DNA from: Flavobacterium sp. I-STPP5a
GTDB lineage: Bacteria; Bacteroidota; Bacteroidia; Flavobacteriales; Flavobacteriaceae
Assembly (NCBI RefSeq): GCF_009764685.1
Contig: NZ_VHLM01000014.1
Location: 1-64,000 of the forward strand
Reading direction: 5' to 3'
DNA length: 64,000 bases
The stretch's first letter is position 1. Each line of letters begins with the position of its first letter. Under the pieces are notes generated by a model. It did no database searches and had not been told where the DNA came from. It saw only the letters and a program-made list of their open reading frames with translations. Shown in pieces: positions 18,684-27,051 of the stretch. The position numbers and the translations under genes were made by a program.

Positions 18684-20102
18684 ATGAAAATTCTCTTAAC
18701 TGGTGCCACAGGATACATAGGAAAAAGACTTTTACCCTTATTAGTAGAACAAGGTCATGAAGTAATATGTTGTGTACGAGATAAGAATAGGTTTTATTGC
18801 CCTATTGAATTTCAAAGTAAAATTACAGTAATTGAAGTTGATTTTTTAGACGAACTCTCGGTTCAAAATATTCCTAATGCCATAGATGTAGCGTATTATT
18901 TGATACACTCCATGTCAGGATCTGCAACAAACTATGACGAATTAGAAAGTTTATCAGCAAGAAACTTTGTTTCTAAGTTAAACCAAACTAGCGTGCAGCA
19001 AGTGATTTACTTAAGTGGTATTGTAAACGACCAAGCCTTGTCAAAACACCTTTCTTCCCGAAAAAAAGTAGAAGATATTTTGACCACCGGAACATTTGCT
19101 ACCACTACCCTACGGGCTGGAATTATAGTAGGATCTGGTAGCGCCTCATTTGATATCATCAGGGATTTAGTCAATAAACTACCTGTAATGATCACTCCAA
19201 AATGGCTCAATACAAGATGTCAACCCATAGCTATCACAGATGTGTTGGATATTTTAATGCGATCCTTATTGAATCCAAAAACGTTTGATCAAAGTTTTGA
19301 TATTGGTGGACCAGATATTCTAACGTATAAAGAGATGCTTTTAGGTTTTGCTGCAGCCAAAAATTTAAAAAGATGGATTTTCACAGTACCCGTAATGACT
19401 CCTAAGCTTTCCTCCTATTGGTTATATTTTGTAACTTCTACATCCTACAGATTGGCATCGGCACTGGTGAGTAGTATGAAAGTGGAAGTGGTGTGCAATG
19501 ACAATAGAATTAATGACATCGTGCAAGTAAAACCTATGACGTACCAACAGGCATTAAAACGAGCTTTGATAAAGGTGGACGAAGATAAAGTAGCTTCCAG
19601 CTGGAAAGATTCTATGATTAGCGGGCGTTTCAACACCAATCTTTCTAATTATTTAAAAGTCCCCAAGAAAGACTGCTTTATTGATCGTAGAAAAATGGAA
19701 ATCATTGACCGAGAATTTACCATAAGTAGAATTTGGTCCATAGGAGGCGAAACAGGTTGGTATTATGGAGATTGGCTCTGGGATTTACGAGGTTTTATTG
19801 ATAAACTATATGGTGGTGTAGGTTCCAGACGTGGACGAACCAACAGACATGACATACATGCTGGTGATGCTCTTGATTTTTGGAGGGTTTTGTATGCCAA
19901 TAAAAAAGAGGGAAAACTAATCTTATTTGCCGAAATGAAACTTCCAGGTGAAGCTTGGCTCGAGTTTAAAATAATTGGAAATACCTTATATCAATCGGCA
20001 ACATTTAGACCTGATGGAATATGGGGTAAATTGTATTGGTACAGCGTTGTTCCTTTTCATGGATTTATATTCAAAGGAATGCTTCAAAAATTAATTTACT
20101 AA
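18684..20102 (+). CDS. SDR-family protein with C-terminal DUF2867
   Basis: A 472-residue fusion. The N-terminal NAD(P)-binding extended SDR/NmrA domain (LLTGATGYIGKRLLPLL) spans about residues 1-290. The C-terminal DUF2867 domain (about 330-472) includes IGGETGWYYGDWLWDLRG, GRTNRHDIHAGDALDFWRV and FRPDGIWGKLYWYSVVPFH. The architecture is conserved in bacteria, its substrate is not known, and it recurs beside photolyase and carotenoid genes. It is convergent with the photolyase on the other strand. Confidence 0.88.
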   Translation: MKILLTGATGYIGKRLLPLLVEQGHEVICCVRDKNRFYCPIEFQSKITVIEVDFLDELSVQNIPNAIDVAYYLIHSMSGSATNYDELESLSARNFVSKLNQTSVQQVIYLSGIVNDQALSKHLSSRKKVEDILTTGTFATTTLRAGIIVGSGSASFDIIRDLVNKLPVMITPKWLNTRCQPIAITDVLDILMRSLLNPKTFDQSFDIGGPDILTYKEMLLGFAAAKNLKRWIFTVPVMTPKLSSYWLYFVTSTSYRLASALVSSMKVEVVCNDNRINDIVQVKPMTYQQALKRALIKVDEDKVASSWKDSMISGRFNTNLSNYLKVPKKDCFIDRRKMEIIDREFTISRIWSIGGETGWYYGDWLWDLRGFIDKLYGGVGSRRGRTNRHDIHAGDALDFWRVLYANKKEGKLILFAEMKLPGEAWLEFKIIGNTLYQSATFRPDGIWGKLYWYSVVPFHGFIFKGMLQKLIY

Positions 20103-20165
20103 TTCTGTCAAAAATCAAAAACAATACGCGCTTAAAAACTTCAAACACGTATTGTAAAATGTAAA

Positions 20166-21461
20166 CTATTTTAAAATTCCTGCTTTGTAAGTAGCAATAG
20201 CTCTATCTCTAGCCATAGCGTGCTCTACCATAGATTTTCCGTATCCTAAATCAAATTCTTTAATCCATTTTCTAATGTAAGCTCCTTCCTCATCAAACTT
20301 TTTTTGTTGAATATCTGGATTAAAAACTCTAAAATATGGCGCTGCATCACAACCAGTTCCAGCGGCCCATTGCCAGTTGCCTACATTTGCAGACATGTCG
20401 TAATCTAATAATTTTTGTGCAAAATAGGCTTCGCCCCATTGCCATTCAATTAATAAATGTTTGCATAAAAAACTAGCCACAACCATACGAACTCTATTGT
20501 GCATGTAGCCGGTCTCATTAAGCTGACGCATCCCTGCATCAACCATAGGATAACCTGTTTTTCCTTCGCACCAACGCTTAAAATCGGCTTCGTCATTGCG
20601 CCATTCAATACCGTCATACGCTGACTTGAAATTACGATTGACAACTTTTGGGAAACTGTAAAGAATTTGCATAAAGAATTCTCTCCAAATCAATTCACTT
20701 AAAAAAACATCATTTTTATGAAAAGCCCAATTGACTAATTTGCGCACACTAACAGTCCCAAAACGCAAATGAGGAGACAAATAAGAGGTTTTATCCATAG
20801 CCGGAAAATCTCTTGTATCCTGATAATTTGATATAAACTTGAGATTATGCGGCTTAACAGTGATAGCGCTTTTTTCAAAACCAATTTCGGCCAAAGAAGG
20901 CATTGCATAGGTATTCTTATGAAAATTAGAATACAATGATTCCGTATCATACTCCACAACGGGCGCCATCGTTTTGTATTTTTCTAACCATTTATTTTTA
21001 AACGGTGTATATACGGTATAAGGCAACCCATCAGCTTTTGTGATTTCTTTTTCTTCGAAAATTACTTGGTCTTTAAAAGCTTGTGCTTTTACGTTACTTT
21101 GTTCAAGCAACTCACAAATGGCGGCATCACGCTCTAGTGCATACGGCTCATAATCTTTGTTATAAAAAACATTTTGAATATCGTATTCTTCTAATAGCGA
21201 TTTCCAAACGACATGAGTTTGTCCTTTTTTTACAAGAAGTGAACTCCCTATTTGCGCTAATGCATCCTGAATGGTACTTAATGATTGATGTATAAAGTTG
21301 ACCCTTGCATCATTAACTGGCAGTTTATCCAGAATAGCTTCATCAAAAATAAACAAAGGAATTACAACATCGCTTGACTGTAAGGCCTGAAATAAGCCTG
21401 CGTTATCGTCTAGTCTTAAATCCCGTCTAAACCAAAAGAGAGATACTTGTTGCTTGCTCAT
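20166..21461 (-). CDS. phrB: Class I CPD photolyase-type deoxyribodipyrimidine photolyase
   Basis: A 431-residue protein. The antenna domain (LFWFRRDLRLDDNAGL) is followed by the FAD domain: TSYLSPHLRFGTVSVR, ELIWREFFMQILY, GYPMVDAGMRQLNETGYMHNR, NVGNWQWAAGTGCDAAPYFRVFNP. These are the canonical class I motifs, including the FAD-binding Arg/Asp/Asn region and NWQW. It repairs cyclobutane pyrimidine dimers using blue light. It is translationally coupled to the upstream SRPBCC gene (TAATG overlap). Confidence 0.96.
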   Translation of the reverse strand: MSKQQVSLFWFRRDLRLDDNAGLFQALQSSDVVIPLFIFDEAILDKLPVNDARVNFIHQSLSTIQDALAQIGSSLLVKKGQTHVVWKSLLEEYDIQNVFYNKDYEPYALERDAAICELLEQSNVKAQAFKDQVIFEEKEITKADGLPYTVYTPFKNKWLEKYKTMAPVVEYDTESLYSNFHKNTYAMPSLAEIGFEKSAITVKPHNLKFISNYQDTRDFPAMDKTSYLSPHLRFGTVSVRKLVNWAFHKNDVFLSELIWREFFMQILYSFPKVVNRNFKSAYDGIEWRNDEADFKRWCEGKTGYPMVDAGMRQLNETGYMHNRVRMVVASFLCKHLLIEWQWGEAYFAQKLLDYDMSANVGNWQWAAGTGCDAAPYFRVFNPDIQQKKFDEEGAYIRKWIKEFDLGYGKSMVEHAMARDRAIATYKAGILK

Positions 21462-21922
21462 TATTTTGAATTAAAAATTTCATCAACCTTTGTTACACGG
21501 TATTCAAAAATTGATTTTAATTTATTTTTCACTACTAATGCGTTCATGATGCGACCTAAAATGCCTAATGGCAAGCCATAATGCACCACATCAGTCATTT
21601 TTGTTCCTGTTGGGGTTTCCTCAAAAAAATGTTTGTGGTGCCAAAAGCTGTAAGGTCCAAAACGCTGCTCGTCTATGAAATAGCTATTTTCTTTAACTTG
21701 AGTTATGAGGGTCATCCAAGATAATGTAATACCAAAAAGTGGTGTTACTCTATATTGTATAACTTGTCCGGCATACATTGATTTTTGATCAAAATCAGTG
21801 ATTTGAAAACCCATTCCTTCGGGTGTAATTTTTTGAAGGTTTTTTGGGTTCGAAAAAAAAGTCCAACATTCAGCAACAGATGCATTGACATGCTGAACGG
21901 TTTCTTGTTTGTATATTTTCAT
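21461..21922 (-). CDS. SRPBCC-family ligand-binding protein
   Basis: A 153-residue protein of the START/Bet v 1-like fold: HVNASVAECWTFFSNPKNLQKITP at the N-terminus, central strands FGITLSWMTLITQV and RFGPYSFWHHKHFFEETP, and the amphipathic C-terminal helix. Such proteins bind hydrophobic ligands. Members beside photolyase genes are sometimes annotated as cell-division-inhibitor-like; no enzymatic role can be read. The TAA overlaps the photolyase ATG, so the pair is one operon. A structured repeat lies upstream, between it and crtZ. Confidence 0.85.
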   Translation of the reverse strand: MKIYKQETVQHVNASVAECWTFFSNPKNLQKITPEGMGFQITDFDQKSMYAGQVIQYRVTPLFGITLSWMTLITQVKENSYFIDEQRFGPYSFWHHKHFFEETPTGTKMTDVVHYGLPLGILGRIMNALVVKNKLKSIFEYRVTKVDEIFNSK

Positions 21923-21956
21923 AATGGCTTTGTAAAAGAAATTGGTTTTTTTGTGC

Positions 21957-22074
21957 GCGTGAGGGATAGTAGTGGAGCTCTTTTTTTGGGTTGACTTTTT
22001 TTGTCAAGCCAAAAAAAAGCGGGAACGGATATCCCGACCCCGCTGTAACGCTAGTGGAAGCGAGGTCACGCCCC
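21957..22074. repeat. Structured GC-rich intergenic repeat, copy 1
   Basis: This block is GC-rich against the AT-rich background. Outer arms GCGTGA (21957) and TCACGC (22066) are inverted. Inside are a long hairpin (21980-21995 with 22003-22019, GGGTTGAC/GTCAAGCC flanked by T7/A8) and a second one (AGCGGG 22018 / CCCGCT 22039). Conserved arms GATAGTAGTGGA (21965) and TGTAACGCTAGTGGAAG (22044) recur in copy 2 at 42.1 kb. The small ORF across it is not considered coding. Confidence 0.75.
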
Positions 22075-22085
22075 AACGATTTTTA

Positions 22086-22526
22086 TTAGATTTTGTAGTA
22101 TTTGAAGGGTACAAAAAGCATCCCGAAACACTCTCCGTGTTCTTTACCTAAATGCTTGTGGTGTACTTTGTGTGCTTTGCGCAAACCTATTAAATACTTA
22201 TTGTTTGTGTGTTTGAACCACTTAAAACGCTGATGAATAAGGACATCATGTATTAAAAAATAACACAAACCATAAAACATAATCCCTAGACCTATGAAAA
22301 ATCTATAATTCAATCCGCCTTCAACTCCGTAATAAAAAAGAGCAATGCTTGGCGCTGCAAAAATCACAAAAAAGATGTCGTTTCTCTCAAAGATGTTTGC
22401 GTATTTTGGCTGATGATGATCTGCATGAAAATACCACATGGAACCGTGCATTACATACTTATGGGTACACCAAGTAATCCCCTCCATGGTTAAAAAAGTA
22501 CCAAGAAAAATCAAAAAAAATATCAT
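22086..22526 (-). CDS. crtZ: Beta-carotene hydroxylase CrtZ
   Basis: A 146-residue membrane protein of the fatty-acid hydroxylase/sterol desaturase family. All histidine clusters for the di-iron centre are visible: HKYVMHG, HADHHQPK, HDVLIHQR and HKVHHKHLG, with four hydrophobic segments. CrtZ adds 3-hydroxyls to beta-carotene to make zeaxanthin. It is third in the order crtI-crtB-crtZ, 45 bp after crtB. No crtY lycopene cyclase is in the window, so cyclisation must be encoded elsewhere. Confidence 0.94.
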   Translation of the reverse strand: MIFFLIFLGTFLTMEGITWCTHKYVMHGSMWYFHADHHQPKYANIFERNDIFFVIFAAPSIALFYYGVEGGLNYRFFIGLGIMFYGLCYFLIHDVLIHQRFKWFKHTNNKYLIGLRKAHKVHHKHLGKEHGECFGMLFVPFKYYKI

Positions 22527-22571
22527 TTTATTATGTATTTAAGTGTAACAATTTTTTATTAATGCTGAAAA

Positions 22572-23411
22572 TTATACTAGTTTTAATTTATAAGACACAA
22601 AAGATTTGGCTAGTAAACCTGCTTTGGTGTAGTTAGAAACCCTAATACGAGCGCTACCAATTTCGTGATACGGCGTATTTTCAAGTTTTTTTAATAATTT
22701 TTTGTAGTAAACAAATGCGGTGTAAACACCAAACTTAGCTTCGATTGGCAATTTCACAATCCCTTCGTAAGCCACTCTGAAATCTTCTTCAATTTCAGTA
22801 ATGATGGCTGTTTTTGCCTTTTCGTCAAATGAATTTAGGTCTACTCCTGGAAAATAATTTCGGTTCAATACCAAATTATCATCTTTTAAGTCCCGTAAGA
22901 AATTCACTTTTTGGAAAGCCGATCCTAATCGCATGGCTTCATCCTTGAGTTGATCATAACGCTCGTTATCTCCGGCTACAAACACTTTGAGGCACATGAG
23001 GCCTACTACATCTGCTGATCCGTATATGTAAGCATCATATTCTTCTTTACTATCATAATCAGATTTGATTAAGTCCAATTTCATGCTACGTAAAAAGGCC
23101 TGAATTAAATCGTCAGTAATATTATATTGCTTTACGGTTTGTTGAAATGAATTCAAGATGGGATTCAGACTTATACCCCGATCAAAGGCTTTATAGTATT
23201 CGTCTTCAAACTCTGTGATTAAACTTTCCTTGTCAAAACCATGAAAGGTATCTACAATTTCATCTGCAAAACGCACAAAACCATAAATGCTATAAATGGC
23301 GTCCCTAATGCTTGGTGACAACATGTACACCGCTAGTGAGAACGAGGTGCTATAATTTTTGGTAACTAACTTGCTACATTTGAAAGATACATCGTCAAAT
23401 AATTGCTTCAT
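22572..23411 (-). CDS. crtB: Phytoene synthase CrtB
   Basis: A 279-residue squalene/phytoene synthase-family protein. The aspartate-rich motifs are present: FVRFADEIVDTFHG (DEIVD) and the second motif QKVNFLRDLKDD, with YIYGSADVVGLMCLKVF between. It condenses two geranylgeranyl diphosphates to phytoene. The ATG lies one base after the crtI stop, so it is co-translated with crtI. Confidence 0.96.
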   Translation of the reverse strand: MKQLFDDVSFKCSKLVTKNYSTSFSLAVYMLSPSIRDAIYSIYGFVRFADEIVDTFHGFDKESLITEFEDEYYKAFDRGISLNPILNSFQQTVKQYNITDDLIQAFLRSMKLDLIKSDYDSKEEYDAYIYGSADVVGLMCLKVFVAGDNERYDQLKDEAMRLGSAFQKVNFLRDLKDDNLVLNRNYFPGVDLNSFDEKAKTAIITEIEEDFRVAYEGIVKLPIEAKFGVYTAFVYYKKLLKKLENTPYHEIGSARIRVSNYTKAGLLAKSFVSYKLKLV

Positions 23412-23412
23412 A

Positions 23413-24888
23413 CTATTGATCTGAAAATTGCTTATTAATTAATTCCGACACTAATTTTCCAGAAATTAATGCGGGCGGAACACCTGGTCCAGGAACGGTC
23501 AACTGGCCTGTAAAATATAAATTTTTAACCTTTTTACTTTTTAACTTTGGTCTCAAAAACGCTGTTTGCAAGAGTGTATTTGCCATTCCATAGGCATTAC
23601 CTTTATATGAATTATACTCTGAAACAAAATCATTTTTACAAAAAGACTCTTTAAAAATAATACTTTCTCTAACATTTTGCTGTGTTAAAGTTTCAAAACG
23701 CTTGATAATTATTTCAAAATATTCCTCTCTTAAAGCTTCAGTATCATTTATCCCTGGTGCTAAAGGTACAAGAAAAAATCCAGATTCCATACCTTCAGGC
23801 GCAGCAGTCTGATCTGTTACCGATGGGAAATTTGCATAAAACAAAGGCTCTTTAGGCCATTGAGGTTCATCATAAATATCCTTGGCATGCTGATAAAAAT
23901 CAACATCAAAAAATAAAGCATGATGCGATATGTTATCTAATTTTTTGTTAAAGCCTACATAAAATAATAATGATGATGGGGCAAAAACTCTACTGTCCCA
24001 ATATTTTTCTGAATACCCTCGGTATTTTTGATCTAATAATGTCTCTGTGTGGTGGTAATCAGCACCACTCAAAATTAAATCAGATGCTATGCGCTCTCCG
24101 TTTATTTGAAGTGCAACTGCGGTTCCGTTTTCAACTATTATTTTGTCAACTCCCGCATTGGTTACAAATTGTACTCCTTGTTCTTTTGCAAGATTTACCA
24201 TGGCTCTCACCACATCAAACATTCCAGTTTTTGGGTGCCAAGTTCCCAATCCGAAATCAGCAAAATTCATAAAACTGTAAAAAGAAGGCGTATCTGATGG
24301 TTTTGCACCGAGGAATAAAACAGGAAACTCTAAAATCTGGATTAGCCTTTCGTTTTTAAATTTCTTGCGTACATCTCTACTTATGTTACTAAAAAATTCA
24401 CCTACTTTTAATGCCGTTTCGGTAGTGATTAACTCTAGAGCAGAAACTCCTGGACGATATACTAAATCTTTAATAGCGATATCATAGTTGCTTTTGGCGC
24501 GAGCCATAAATTTCTGCAACTGTTCTCCGCTTCCCTTTTCGATGGAATCAAAAGTGGCAACAATTTCATCTAAATTATCAGCAATAGTAATGAAATCATT
24601 GATTCCGTAGTATACCCTATATGCTGGTGCTAGTTTTATTAACTCATAATAATCAGTAGTTTTTTTGCCAAAATCAGCAAAAAATCGCTCAAATACATCA
24701 GGCATCCAGTACCAACTTGGCCCCATGTCAAATGTAAAACCGTCTATTTTAAGTTGTCTGGCTCTACCCCCTAATGAATCATTTTTTTCATAAACGGTAA
24801 CATTATGACCACTTTGTGCTAAATAGGAAGATGCAGCCAAAGCCGAGAAACCTGATCCTATTATTGTTATTTTTTTTATATCTTTCAT
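23413..24888 (-). CDS. crtI: Phytoene desaturase CrtI
   Basis: A 491-residue FAD-dependent desaturase. The N-terminal dinucleotide fold reads GSGFSALAASSYLAQSGHNV then VYEKNDSLGGRARQ; the C-terminal FAD motif reads TGQLTVPGPGVPPALISGKL. It converts phytoene to lycopene by successive desaturations. It is the first carotenoid gene after the MerR-B12 regulator (36-bp gap), with a possible own promoter in that gap. Confidence 0.96.
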   Translation of the reverse strand: MKDIKKITIIGSGFSALAASSYLAQSGHNVTVYEKNDSLGGRARQLKIDGFTFDMGPSWYWMPDVFERFFADFGKKTTDYYELIKLAPAYRVYYGINDFITIADNLDEIVATFDSIEKGSGEQLQKFMARAKSNYDIAIKDLVYRPGVSALELITTETALKVGEFFSNISRDVRKKFKNERLIQILEFPVLFLGAKPSDTPSFYSFMNFADFGLGTWHPKTGMFDVVRAMVNLAKEQGVQFVTNAGVDKIIVENGTAVALQINGERIASDLILSGADYHHTETLLDQKYRGYSEKYWDSRVFAPSSLLFYVGFNKKLDNISHHALFFDVDFYQHAKDIYDEPQWPKEPLFYANFPSVTDQTAAPEGMESGFFLVPLAPGINDTEALREEYFEIIIKRFETLTQQNVRESIIFKESFCKNDFVSEYNSYKGNAYGMANTLLQTAFLRPKLKSKKVKNLYFTGQLTVPGPGVPPALISGKLVSELINKQFSDQ

Positions 24889-24896
24889 TTGTCTAG

Positions 24897-24904
24897 CAAA
24901 TATA
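24897..24904 (-). promoter_or_regulatory. Possible -7 box of a crtI promoter
   Basis: On the minus strand TATATTTG ends 8 bp before the crtI ATG, matching TAnnTTTG, and would give a nearly leaderless mRNA. Just upstream is TTTTGTTCAA, similar to the sequence overlapping the regulator-gene promoter. No good -33 at the right distance was found, so crtI may simply be read through from the regulator gene. Confidence 0.35.
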
Positions 24905-24924
24905 ATAATTGTTTGAACAAAATA

Positions 24925-25821
24925 TTAAATCCAATCAACTAATTCTGAAATAGAATTAAAAATTGTTATTTGTTCTGGAAGTTCGTCCTTTTTTATAAAC
25001 TCAACCATTCTACCAATATACCATAATTCTGTGGAGTCATCTAACAATTCTTCTGACATTTTCTGGATATAATTATCCAGAATATCTCGTTCCGGCTGCA
25101 CCGTCATGTAAGACACGTATACTATCGAGTTAAAGTGTTTTTTCAAATCTTTAAGGTTTTCAATAGGCATACTTTCGCCAAGATAAATCGTCTTGTACCC
25201 GTGCAATAGTACTTCATAGTTTAAATACATCAAACCTAGCTCATGAATCTCGTTCATAGGCAAAGACAAAACAAAAACTTTATCGTTCTTGGTTTGCTTC
25301 AAAACTTGAAGTTTCTCTGTATTAATTAGCAATTTTTGTTTAATTAAATAACTAATAAAATGCTCGTGAGCAGGTGTAATGGTATCTGATTGCCATAAAA
25401 GTCCTAATTCATTCATCAATGGAATAAAAACCTGATGGAAAATCTCCTTGAACGATTTTTCAGCAATTAACCAATTATATGTATTAAAAAACAACTCTTG
25501 ATCAAAGTTCATCATGGCCATCTTAAACTCGCTGATGGCGTGGCTTTTCGCAGTTTTGCTAGAAATTATTTCACGTACAAGCGACGGGATTTTTTCCTGA
25601 GGATAGGTTGCAATTTTTGATATCTTGTACCCATAATCATGGAGCAAGGTTATATTTAAAAGTTTTTGTAAACTAGCCAAATCATACAAACGAATGTTAG
25701 TATCTGTACGCATGGGCTGAAGAATATCGTAACGTTTCTCCCAAATTCGTATCGTGTGAGCTTTTATCCCCGAAAGGTTTTCAAGATCTTTGATACTGAA
25801 TACATTTTTTACATTGTTCAT
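24925..25821 (-). CDS. CarH/LitR-type MerR regulator with B12-binding photoreceptor domain
   Basis: A 298-residue protein. The MerR winged helix (residues about 8-75: FSIKDLENLSGIKAHTIRIW) is followed by a cobalamin cap helical bundle and a Rossmann B12 domain. The light-sensing CarH signature W-x9-EH is exact: Trp143, then Glu153-His154 (HEH segment). EIHELG (Glu191, His193, Gly196) matches the E/D-x-H-x-x-G cobalamin motif, with His193 as likely lower axial ligand. CarH proteins repress carotenoid genes in the dark as AdoCbl tetramers and fall off DNA in light. Its position directly upstream of crtI-crtB-crtZ supports that role here. Confidence 0.9.
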   Translation of the reverse strand: MNNVKNVFSIKDLENLSGIKAHTIRIWEKRYDILQPMRTDTNIRLYDLASLQKLLNITLLHDYGYKISKIATYPQEKIPSLVREIISSKTAKSHAISEFKMAMMNFDQELFFNTYNWLIAEKSFKEIFHQVFIPLMNELGLLWQSDTITPAHEHFISYLIKQKLLINTEKLQVLKQTKNDKVFVLSLPMNEIHELGLMYLNYEVLLHGYKTIYLGESMPIENLKDLKKHFNSIVYVSYMTVQPERDILDNYIQKMSEELLDDSTELWYIGRMVEFIKKDELPEQITIFNSISELVDWI

Positions 25822-25826
25822 CGTTT

Positions 25827-25850
25827 TTCAATATTTATTGAACAAATGTA
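25827..25850 (-). promoter_or_regulatory. -7 box with adjacent palindrome in front of the MerR-B12 gene
   Basis: The minus strand carries TACATTTG (25850-25843), a TAnnTTTG -7 box, immediately followed by TTCAATA-AA-TATTGAA (25842-25827), a perfect 7-bp inverted repeat covering the expected transcription start. This is a good position for autorepression. The -33 element is not clear. Confidence 0.55.
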
Positions 25851-25908
25851 AAATAAATTTTATTATAAACGGCACTAAATAGATCAAAACAAGCAAAAAC
25901 AGTCGTAT

Positions 25909-26853
25909 TTACTTTAAACTTACGTGCTTTACTGCATTCAAAAGGTCTAAATGAAGAATTGTCTTAGAATTATCTTCATTTCTAGTATACATAGGTTCAA
26001 ATTTAGCCCCATATATTACCTCATCAAAAGTGTACGAGGTTCGAATTGCAACAGTGTTACTAAACATATCATCAAATGCGGTAACCATTACAATAAGTTC
26101 TCCATTAATTTCTTGAAAATCTTCTTTTACATATTGAAATAAGGGGCTGCTCTCCGTGATTGGATGCACAATGGTCCAACTTAAAGTTAGTACATTTATT
26201 TTCTCTAATTCTAAGTCAAGCGCAAAGAATTTATTAGTAAGAACACCATTTTCATGAATACTTATACCAAGTGTCATCTTAGCCTGCGCATCAGTAAGGT
26301 TTGTATTTTTAAAAGGCGTTACCCTAATCATCAAAGCTGTGCCATCGCGATAAGGTGCAATAAGAGCATTGTGCGAAAATTTCAAAAAAGCAGTTGGTTT
26401 ACTAAAACGTCCAAAAAACAAACCTGTAGCAATAGCAAAACTTAGCAAACCAATTAATGCCTCGGCTGCAGCTAATAAACTACTCAAAAAACCCACAGGA
26501 CTAATATGACCATACCCTACAGTGGTAAAGGTTTGAGCACTAAAAAAATAAGCTTGACCAAATTTTCCCCAATCAGATCCTGCAACATCAATACCGTTTA
26601 AGTGTTCGATACCAATTGCATAATATAAAAGTGCAAAAACAAGATTTATTCCAATATAGAATAACAAAAGTATGGAAAGAAACCGCCAACGTGGCATATC
26701 AATCATGGTGTGGTACCAGCTGATTCGGCTCCAGAAAAACATTCCGCTTTTTACCACATTTGCAGTTCCATCTTTATTAATAAAACGACCTCCGTAATTA
26801 TTAGCATTCGTACCAAAACCAGTATTTTGTTGTGCTTCACCCTTTAATTTCAT
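25909..26853 (-). CDS. Inward-rectifier (KirBac-type) potassium channel
   Basis: About 314 residues from ATG 26853 (an upstream TTG at 26877 is less likely). The slide-helix region precedes TM1 (about FLSILLLFYIGINLVFALLY), a pore with selectivity filter TVGYGHISP, TM2 (ALIGLLSFAIATGLFFGRFS) and a cytoplasmic immunoglobulin-like Kir domain. It conducts K+ across the inner membrane. It lies 88 bp upstream of the light-regulator gene on the same strand, with a weak -7 box (TATTTTTG, 26928-26921). Whether it belongs to the light unit is unknown. Confidence 0.92.
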   Translation of the reverse strand: MKLKGEAQQNTGFGTNANNYGGRFINKDGTANVVKSGMFFWSRISWYHTMIDMPRWRFLSILLLFYIGINLVFALLYYAIGIEHLNGIDVAGSDWGKFGQAYFFSAQTFTTVGYGHISPVGFLSSLLAAAEALIGLLSFAIATGLFFGRFSKPTAFLKFSHNALIAPYRDGTALMIRVTPFKNTNLTDAQAKMTLGISIHENGVLTNKFFALDLELEKINVLTLSWTIVHPITESSPLFQYVKEDFQEINGELIVMVTAFDDMFSNTVAIRTSYTFDEVIYGAKFEPMYTRNEDNSKTILHLDLLNAVKHVSLK

Positions 26854-27051
26854 AGCTTGTGGTCTAAAAATAGACAAGAAAACCTCTTGAAGAATTTCCT
26901 TGAATATGTTATTGAAACACCAAAAATAGAAATATTAAAAATAAGTAAGTAGCTGTAGCGTGTAAAAACATTTTTTATCAATTAATCCACTAAGATTTAC
27001 AACGGTAATTCTATACCGCTTTTTTTATACATTAGTGCAAACTAAAAAACT

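Noticed and set aside
21870..22076. 68-codon ORF across the structured intergenic repeat
   Set aside because: It is read from hairpin DNA and overlaps the SRPBCC start; no protein features.
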